From IMG/VR virus record IMGVR_UViG_3300035703_000464, positions 1 to 20,524 of that record: a stretch of DNA of 20,524 nt; one strand, written 5' to 3'. This document shows, one piece after another, positions 15,164 through 20,524 of this stretch. A model generated the notes under the pieces. The model was given only the letters and a program-made list of their open reading frames with translations. It was not told the origin of the DNA and did not search any database. Source of the stretch: a virus. The position numbers and the translations under genes were made by a program. Every line of letters starts with the position of its first letter. Positions within the stretch are counted from its first letter, which is position 1.

Positions 15164-15171
15164 CACCTCCT
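15164..15171 (-). promoter_or_regulatory. Consensus Shine-Dalgarno of the capsid gene
   Basis: AGGAGGTG on the minus strand is followed by AACAC and TTG. It is the strongest ribosome-binding site noticed in the window and decides the TTG start; an overlapping GTG is in another frame. Confidence 0.85.
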
Positions 15172-15196
15172 GGTGATTAGATACTATGAATGTTTG

Positions 15197-15667
15197 TTAG
15201 TTTGAGGCAAGGATTCGGTTGAGTTCTTCCTGGCTCTGAGCCTGGGCAATTCTCATTTCCAAATCTTCTGCTCGGTCAGGTGTTAATGCACCCTGTGTAA
15301 CAGCATTTTGCTTACGTAATTCAGCAAGGTTGCCGTCATCTGCAGGTGTTTCCTCTTGCTTAGTAAACCCAAAGAGGTCGCCGTTTTCTTCGAGCCAGTT
15401 ATTAACTGACTCTGGAGTTACGTCGTCCAAGTCTTTGAGAATTAACCGTGCAGCCTTAGGATTAACACCTTGTTTTTCTAGGACTTCTTTGATGGAGAAC
15501 TCTTTCTCCTTCTTAACGTATCCGCCAAGTTGTTCTTCGAGTTCCTTGATACGCTTCTCTTTGGAACGGTCAAGTTTCCGCAACTTTTTAATTAAGTCGT
15601 TTTCACTTTCTTGTCCAGTGATTGTTGTATCGTTGTCATCTTCTTCGTCCCAGTAGTTGTTGCTCAT
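15197..15667 (-). CDS. Capsid assembly scaffolding protein, 156 aa
   Basis: Acidic N-terminus (MSNNYWDEEDDNDTT), a charged coiled coil (LIKKLRKLDRSKEKRIKELEEQL), a region with EVLEKQGVNPKAARLILKDL, and a helical C-terminus (DRAEDLEMRIAQAQSQEELN). This charged, helical composition directly before a major capsid gene is typical of phage scaffolds, which guide shell assembly through a C-terminal capsid-binding helix. The ATG at 15667 is chosen because AGAAGGGTGG lies upstream; a longer version from 15718 would add residues unlike the rest. Confidence 0.83.
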   Translation of the reverse strand: MSNNYWDEEDDNDTTITGQESENDLIKKLRKLDRSKEKRIKELEEQLGGYVKKEKEFSIKEVLEKQGVNPKAARLILKDLDDVTPESVNNWLEENGDLFGFTKQEETPADDGNLAELRKQNAVTQGALTPDRAEDLEMRIAQAQSQEELNRILASN

Positions 15668-15741
15668 AGCAACTGTCCACCCTTCTATTCGTTGTAGTTC
15701 GCAAGCCGCAGTATCCAATCGGGGAATTGGGCTGGCTCTTG

Positions 15742-15773
15742 CTACCAGTCTTTTACGCTGACGGGGCTGGTAG
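15742..15773 (-). other. Hairpin in the gap before the scaffold gene
   Basis: CTACCAG and CTGGTAG form a 7-bp stem with an 18-base loop in the 128-base gap between the coiled-coil protein gene and the scaffold gene, the longest gap in the window. No T-run follows on the minus strand. It may be an mRNA processing or stability element at the border of the capsid block; I see no convincing promoter in the gap. Confidence 0.4.
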
Positions 15774-15795
15774 GTCCGTTCAGGATTCTATTTAT

Positions 15796-17172
15796 TTAGA
15801 AGTTGCCCTTATTCTGTGTGCTCAATGCAGTCTTTGAAAGACCAGATTGTCCACCGAACTGCGCTACTTCAAGTGACGTCAATCTTTGACGAGCACGTTG
15901 TGCTGATGCAAGAGAGTTAAATACTTCTTGCTCTGCTTCTGATTGACCGTATGTCACACCAGATGTCTCACCGTAAATCGATGATAGTTTCTCAGCGGTA
16001 GGAAGAATGTCTGCGATAGTTGCATAACCCTTCTGTGCCTCAGCCTGTGTGACTCCTTGTGCTGCTAGTTGCTCTGCAACTCCAACACCAACATTGAGTC
16101 CTTGACGACCTGCTGCTACACCAATCTCTGCTGCTGCAACCTGACGCTCAATCTTCTGGAACTGCTGTTGTGGGTCAAGTACGTATGCAACCAAGTCTGC
16201 TGAACCGATTCCGTAGAAGTCACGTAGTTGCTTTGATACTGCAGGGTCAGCGTTCTGTACACGCTGTACTGCTGTCACAACTCGGTTAGATAGTTCTGCT
16301 GCTGATACGTCGTTAGCAATAAACTGCTGGACATAATCATCGTTGTCGAAAGCCTTTAGTCCGTATGAACGTAGGACCTGACGGTATCCATCTTCAAGAT
16401 TGAGATACTCTGCTGGCTGAAGGACTGATAGTCCATTCTTCTGACGAACTTCATTAGCCTTGAATCGCATCTTATATTCATCAGTTGCCTGAAGACCTAG
16501 AGTAATTGTCGCCTCTGTTGCTCCGTCGATAGCAAGGTCTTTAATCTTACTAGCAAGTCCTGATAGACCATACTTAGCAAAGCGGTCTTGAAGAACTGCA
16601 ATGATTGACTGACGCTCTTGTGCTGCTTTAGCATTTGCTGCAGCCGTCGCTGCTGCTGCTCTTGCATTGGCATCCGCATTGGCACGAGCATTAGCGTCTG
16701 CAAGCGCTCTTGCATTGGCATCTGCTGCGTTTCGTGCAGCAAGTTCTGCTGCTAGACGTGCTGCTTCTTGGGCTGCTAGACGTGCAGCCTCTTCTGCTGC
16801 CTTGCGTGCTGCTTCTGCCGCTGCAATCTCTGCTGCGGTTTTTGCTGCTGCTAATGCTGCATCGGCTGCAGCCTTATCTGCTGCCGCTTGTGCAATTGCT
16901 GCTCTAGCAGCATCTGCTGCTGCGTTAGCCTCTGCTGCTGCAGCATCTAATTCTGCTCTTCCTTCATCCCAGTTGTATGGAGATGGTGGCTTTACTGGAG
17001 GTAAACCTAGGTATGCACGTTCTGCATCAGTGAGTGCTTGACCTGACTGAAGTTTTCTAACAGCCGCTTGTCCTTGTGCTGGTGTTAATGTTGCAGTCGG
17101 TGTGTAAGTAGGGTTATTAGGTATAGCCCCGCCACCATCAAGCATCTGTAAATCTGGATTGAAACGTGCCAT
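15796..17172 (-). CDS. Virion-associated protein with long Ala-rich coiled coil, 458 aa
   Basis: N-terminus has Pro/Thr-rich segments (NNPTYTPTATLTPAQGQ, YLGLPPVKPPSPYNW). Residues about 74-187 are an almost pure Ala-rich helix with Glu, Lys, Arg and Asp, including a heptad repeat ADANARA. The rest is helical (RFAKYGLSGLASKIKDLAID, LRSYGLKAFDNDDYVQQF, YVLDPQQQFQKIERQVAAAE). The start is taken at ATG 17172, overlapping the upstream stop as TAATG; a TTG 15 bases earlier is less likely. In this class of phage, large helical proteins before the scaffold are probably internal virion proteins or portal-associated factors. No enzyme motif is seen. Confidence 0.7.
   Translation of the reverse strand: MARFNPDLQMLDGGGAIPNNPTYTPTATLTPAQGQAAVRKLQSGQALTDAERAYLGLPPVKPPSPYNWDEGRAELDAAAAEANAAADAARAAIAQAAADKAAADAALAAAKTAAEIAAAEAARKAAEEAARLAAQEAARLAAELAARNAADANARALADANARANADANARAAAATAAANAKAAQERQSIIAVLQDRFAKYGLSGLASKIKDLAIDGATEATITLGLQATDEYKMRFKANEVRQKNGLSVLQPAEYLNLEDGYRQVLRSYGLKAFDNDDYVQQFIANDVSAAELSNRVVTAVQRVQNADPAVSKQLRDFYGIGSADLVAYVLDPQQQFQKIERQVAAAEIGVAAGRQGLNVGVGVAEQLAAQGVTQAEAQKGYATIADILPTAEKLSSIYGETSGVTYGQSEAEQEVFNSLASAQRARQRLTSLEVAQFGGQSGLSKTALSTQNKGNF
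16612..16953 (-). repeat. Ala-rich coiled-coil coding repeat
   Basis: Codes residues about 74-187 of the 458-residue protein, dominated by Ala codons with regularly spaced charged residues (for example AARLAAQEAARLAAELAARN) and three ADANARA-like heptads. Slippage-prone low-complexity DNA. Confidence 0.8.
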
Positions 17173-18071
17173 TATGCTAGACCCCAATCACGAAGTACTT
17201 TCAAAGATAAAGAGTCAATGGTGTCACGAGCATTGTTCGTGTACTCCCAGCGAGAATCCATACGGAGTTCCTTCTCGAATTGCCATAGTGGTTTAGTGGT
17301 TGGCTTACCATCTGCACCTACAGCCTGTAGTGTGCGACGCAATGTTGGGTCGTTGTAACCAATTGAGTCAGGGTCAATCTCTAGGATGTTAGCCATAGAT
17401 GACTTATATGCGGATGCTAAAGCATCAACGCTTACGCCCTTGTTAATCTGGTCAGCATAAGCAGGGAAAGCAGACGCTGCATCTGTACGAATCTTCTGCT
17501 GTAGGTCTTCTACTGTCGTAGTTCCTGAGAAGATGTTACGTGACCAAGAATCGAAGTCTTTATCCTGGTATGACATACCAAAAGAGTTTGCATATTCTTT
17601 AAGGTTCTGAACAGTTCCAAGTGGAGTACCACCTAGTTTGCCAGTGAATGCACCAATAGCCTTAAGGTCTAACTGGTTGTCATCCATACCAAGGTCGAAT
17701 GCGTTCTCAGTAATTGAGTTAAATGACGCATCATCAAGGTTGATACCCTTGGCAATCAAACGCTTCTTTTGCGATAGACGATATGACTCTAGTTGCTGGT
17801 CATATACTCCACGCTGCGTAGCCTTAAGTGCGCTACGGTTCTTAGATGTAGACGATAGGTTCTGATAATAGTTTGTGTTGTAGTAAGCAAGTTTTGCATC
17901 AGTTAGATTGCCAGCAAGGAAGAGTTCCCATACCTGAGCAAGTTCTGGATACTGCTTGATAAGCGCCTCAGTAATACCGAATGCTTGGGCTGCTACTTTA
18001 TTAGCATTGACTTCGGCATTAGCCGCTGCATTAGGGTCTACTGGTGTGTCTTTATCGAATGCGCCAGCCAT
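17172..18071 (-). CDS. Helical virion-associated protein, 299 aa
   Basis: Starts MAGAFDKDTPVDPNAAANAE, followed by LIKQYPELAQVWELFLAGNL, AYYNTNYYQNLSSTSKNRSA, a Lys/Arg-rich helix and YANSFGMSYQDKDFDSWSRN. Mostly helical, no signal peptide or membrane segment. It has its own Shine-Dalgarno (GGGAGG) within the end of the previous gene and ends with a TAATG overlap into the coiled-coil gene. Its SFGM...DFDSW...I pattern faintly resembles SYGL...DDYVQQFI in the next protein, so they may be distant paralogues. Internal virion role is inference from position. Confidence 0.66.
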   Translation of the reverse strand: MAGAFDKDTPVDPNAAANAEVNANKVAAQAFGITEALIKQYPELAQVWELFLAGNLTDAKLAYYNTNYYQNLSSTSKNRSALKATQRGVYDQQLESYRLSQKKRLIAKGINLDDASFNSITENAFDLGMDDNQLDLKAIGAFTGKLGGTPLGTVQNLKEYANSFGMSYQDKDFDSWSRNIFSGTTTVEDLQQKIRTDAASAFPAYADQINKGVSVDALASAYKSSMANILEIDPDSIGYNDPTLRRTLQAVGADGKPTTKPLWQFEKELRMDSRWEYTNNARDTIDSLSLKVLRDWGLA

Positions 18072-18074
18072 TGA

Positions 18075-18833
18075 TTAGCCTCCCAATTGTGATAAGAAGT
18101 TAGCAAAGTCAAGGCTCTTCTTCTGAAGATAGTCTTCTTGTTGACCTGCAGTACCTGATTTAATCTGCTTCTCAATCTCCATTGCTGCAGCCTCTTGGCT
18201 GAATCCTGGAGTTGTTGTAGAAACATTCATCTTCTTGCCACCAACAACCTTTGTAGTTGTAGTGGTTACAGTTCCTTCGTTAATCATTTCTTTTATCTTT
18301 GCGAAGAACTGCTTGTTCTCGTCGGCAGTAGCCTTACGTCCTAAGACGTTAGTAAGAGTGTTGTCAATGATTCCCTTGATTGCATCGTTATCGTAAAGAT
18401 AAACCTGCTTCTGTGGGAGTCTTTCCTCTGCTGCGCCTTGACCTTTTGAGTACCATTGTAGGTACTGGTCAGGTGTAATCTTCTGAGTTCCTTTAGAACC
18501 TGCATACCAGGTAGATGCACCATCGACTGCCATATCCCACATTGACTTTGCAGTAATGCGTGATACGTTCTTGAATCCGTAAGAACCTAGTCGAGAGATG
18601 AAAGAGTTTAACTTCTTATCATCCCAAGAGAAGAACTCGTTCTTAGCATCTGCAACAGACCTAGTTACATCTCCACCAGTAGTTGCCTGTGTGTATTGCA
18701 CTCCAGTTGGCGACATAGTTTTCTTACCCTTAGATACAGGAGTAGAACCTAGGTATACTTGGTTTACATATGTAGGACCATTTGCGTCTGCAGCGGGTGC
18801 GTTCCCGCCAAACAAGTTACTGAGTGCGTCCAT
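18075..18833 (-). CDS. Virion-associated protein, 252 aa
   Basis: Begins MDALSNLFGGNAPAADANGP, with a Gly/Thr-rich N-terminal arm, a helical core (WDDKKLNSFISRLGSYGFKN, KITPDQYLQWYSKGQGAAEE), the segment TLTNVLGRKATADENKQFF near residues 160-178, a Thr-rich strand, and a C-terminal ending DFANFLSQLGG. The LGR.AT..E pattern is, from memory, found in large virion proteins of aquatic phages. The start at ATG 18833 overlaps the upstream stop as TAATG and has AAAGG upstream. No catalytic motif found. Confidence 0.66.
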   Translation of the reverse strand: MDALSNLFGGNAPAADANGPTYVNQVYLGSTPVSKGKKTMSPTGVQYTQATTGGDVTRSVADAKNEFFSWDDKKLNSFISRLGSYGFKNVSRITAKSMWDMAVDGASTWYAGSKGTQKITPDQYLQWYSKGQGAAEERLPQKQVYLYDNDAIKGIIDNTLTNVLGRKATADENKQFFAKIKEMINEGTVTTTTTKVVGGKKMNVSTTTPGFSQEAAAMEIEKQIKSGTAGQQEDYLQKKSLDFANFLSQLGG

Positions 18834-20524
18834 TAGAAGCCTTTCCGAAGGTCATCATTTTCAAGTATGCGTGTGTATACTCTGCTGAATGTAATGTTTT
18901 CATCAATCAAATCACCGATGAATGAGTCCCACTTTTCCTTGATGTCAAGGTTCTCAGCGTTATCAAGTGATTGACTCTTACGTTGAGCAAGTAATCCACG
19001 GATGTATTCACGTCCTGCTAGGTAATCTGCTACAGCCTTTATGTCTGGTCGCTTGGCAGTACGCTTATCAAGAGTTAATTGCTTTGCAAATCCAAGGAAA
19101 TTGTCTACCTTGTTGGTATCAATCTTGCCTCGTTCTGTAGCCCAAGATGGGTTCTCAGCAGATAGTTCAAGAACGAACTGTTGCTTTGCAGCAAGCAAGT
19201 CCTCAGCACCCTTTGAGTTAAGGCTCTTCAAGCCACGAGCAATACGTTGTGACTCAATAAAGTCAATACCCTTATTGTAGGTATTCCAGCCCTTGCTTAC
19301 CTGTGTGTTAGCGATAGCATCATAAGGGTCTTGTGACTCACGGAATCTAGTAGTACTGCCAGGGGCAACTGCTAGGTCACGCTGCTTCTTGTAAACAGTA
19401 GGTGAGAACTCACCATTGTTTGCATCTCCTACAATGAACCAGCCATAATCAGGGTTCTTGGCAATAAGGTCACTGAGTTCAGTTGCACGCTTATCAGCCT
19501 CAATAGTTGCATTGACGCCAGTGTTGTTCTTAGAACGGCTAGTCGTGAAGATGTAGTAATCATCTCCATACTTCTTCCAGAAGTTCTCTGCTGCATTTGC
19601 TGAGTCTTCTTGACGCATCTTCTGGTACTCATCAATGTAGAACTGATAAGGAGACTTAGTGTTTGTAGCAAAAGGAAGGATGAATCGGCTTGCAGCCTCC
19701 ATACCAAGAATGCCTAAAGCCCTGTCGTTAATCTCTTTTGCTGTAGGTGGAGTATCACGAAGTCCAACATCGTACTTGTGATTCTCTTCCATAGCAATAG
19801 TAACTGTGAGGTTAGCACGCATTGGGTCGTTCTCATCAAAGCGTGCAAGTAACTTACGAGCACCAGCACTCTGGATAAGCAGGTCTTGCCATCCAGTACC
19901 GTCTGGACCGTAAGGAAGGATTTCCTTCATTATCGCGCTCTGTTCCAATTCAGGAACTTTCTTTAGCAATGCTGATGCACCGTACTGTACGAACCAACCA
20001 GCACCTGGGTTCCACCACGCTCCACCTTGGAAGATGAGGTTCAGTGATGCCTTAGGTACTGACAGTGGGCGGTCACCCAACTTCATACGCTTAGCCCATT
20101 CGCCAGGAATGTTGATGTATGTCTTACCATCGCGCTCTTCTGTGATACCCATACGGTCAGGAGAGTTGTATGTAGTCTCAAGAACACGTAGTTTACCTGG
20201 GTCATCTACAAGAATACGACCCCACTTTTGTGCAACGTCTGCGAATGCACCAAAGAATGGGAAGATATACTTAAGAGTTGTCGCTGAATCAACACGCTCT
20301 GATGTGTCATAGAGTGTACGACGCATCTCTGAACGTGCCCATTGACGTGCTGAGTTCTCTAGTTTACGCATATATGCAGGAGGAATAACATCACCTGGAT
20401 ATGATTCCATTGCATTACGGATAGATGCTTCTACACGTGTACGGTAAAGGTCTACGAATAATGGGTTACGAACCAATGCTGATTCAGGTACTTCGCCAGC
20501 ATACTTGTAGAATCCTTCAAGGAC
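18833..20524 (-). CDS. Large virion protein, C-terminal 563 residues, 5' end cut by the window
   Basis: The reading frame is open to position 20524 with no stop; residues EGFYKYAGEVPESALVRNP run smoothly into the rest, so a TTG at 20476 is not the true start. The visible part is a soluble alpha/beta protein: SIRNAMESYPGDVIPPAYMR, RTLYDTSERVDSATTLKYIF, PFFGAFADVAQKWGRILVDD, GAWWNPGAGWFVQYGASALL, YQFYIDEYQKMRQEDSANAA and a helical Lys/Arg-rich C-terminus. The composition suggests the tail end of a very large multi-domain virion protein injected with the DNA (large polyvalent or internal virion type). No polymerase or lysozyme motif is seen here. Stop overlaps the next ATG. Confidence 0.72.
   Translation of the reverse strand, partial: VLEGFYKYAGEVPESALVRNPLFVDLYRTRVEASIRNAMESYPGDVIPPAYMRKLENSARQWARSEMRRTLYDTSERVDSATTLKYIFPFFGAFADVAQKWGRILVDDPGKLRVLETTYNSPDRMGITEERDGKTYINIPGEWAKRMKLGDRPLSVPKASLNLIFQGGAWWNPGAGWFVQYGASALLKKVPELEQSAIMKEILPYGPDGTGWQDLLIQSAGARKLLARFDENDPMRANLTVTIAMEENHKYDVGLRDTPPTAKEINDRALGILGMEAASRFILPFATNTKSPYQFYIDEYQKMRQEDSANAAENFWKKYGDDYYIFTTSRSKNNTGVNATIEADKRATELSDLIAKNPDYGWFIVGDANNGEFSPTVYKKQRDLAVAPGSTTRFRESQDPYDAIANTQVSKGWNTYNKGIDFIESQRIARGLKSLNSKGAEDLLAAKQQFVLELSAENPSWATERGKIDTNKVDNFLGFAKQLTLDKRTAKRPDIKAVADYLAGREYIRGLLAQRKSQSLDNAENLDIKEKWDSFIGDLIDENITFSRVYTRILENDDLRKGF

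Noticed and set aside
15668-15795. Promoter for the scaffold-capsid block
   Set aside because: No convincing pair of -35 and -10 boxes on the minus strand in this gap.
17173-17187. Upstream TTG as start of the coiled-coil virion protein
   Set aside because: The ATG at 17172 makes the same TAATG overlap seen at many other junctions and gives a more natural N-terminus.
1-20524. tRNA, rRNA, insertion sequence, integrase or attachment site
   Set aside because: No cloverleaf, ribosomal, transposase or integrase features were noticed on either strand by eye.

Overview
This is a compact piece of a tailed double-stranded DNA phage genome, about mid-40s percent G+C by eye. Every supported gene lies on the minus strand, so transcription runs from position 20524 towards 1. 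The major capsid protein looks like the N4-gp56 family. The small Lys-rich head-region proteins, the tail protein with an AEPGEQSLTGWW motif, and the holin and CHAP endolysin resemble what I know from actinobacteriophages and uncultured aquatic phages. My best guess is a phage of an aquatic actinobacterium; host and lineage are inference. No terminase, portal or tape-measure gene is visible; they probably lie outside the window.

In transcript order: (1) 20524-15796 holds four virion or morphogenesis proteins, the first cut by the window edge and the last with a long Ala-rich coiled coil. (2) 15667-14205 is a scaffold-like protein followed by the major capsid protein, which starts at TTG behind a consensus Shine-Dalgarno and ends at a strong hairpin. 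(3) 14134-12900 holds five small head-region genes, including two Lys-rich ones of only 41 and 50 codons. (4) 12884-11281 is a GT-A glycosyltransferase and a probable head-tail connector. (5) 11272-6467 is the host-recognition region: a 724-residue fibre, then two paralogous copies of a pair (small beta-rich protein plus Gly-rich adhesin), separated by two tiny genes. (6) 6429-4674 is the most unusual part: a PAPS-type sulfotransferase, an APS-kinase/nucleotidyltransferase fusion and a DUF2061 membrane protein, translationally coupled and closed by a Rho-independent terminator. (7) 4614-2635 is a tail protein. (8) 2635-1 is a lysis region: a membrane/coiled-coil protein, a secreted Pro-rich protein, two holin-like proteins and a CHAP endolysin that runs off the window.

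The sulfation cassette is the best candidate for a little-described system. If the nucleotidyltransferase half can make APS, the fusion could supply PAPS to the sulfotransferase, and the phage could sulfate a host envelope glycan or lipid, or its own adhesins, during infection. The glycosyltransferase may belong to the same surface-modification theme. Genes are packed with extreme economy: nine junctions use the overlapping stop-start TAATG. No stretch longer than 300 bases lacks a gene.
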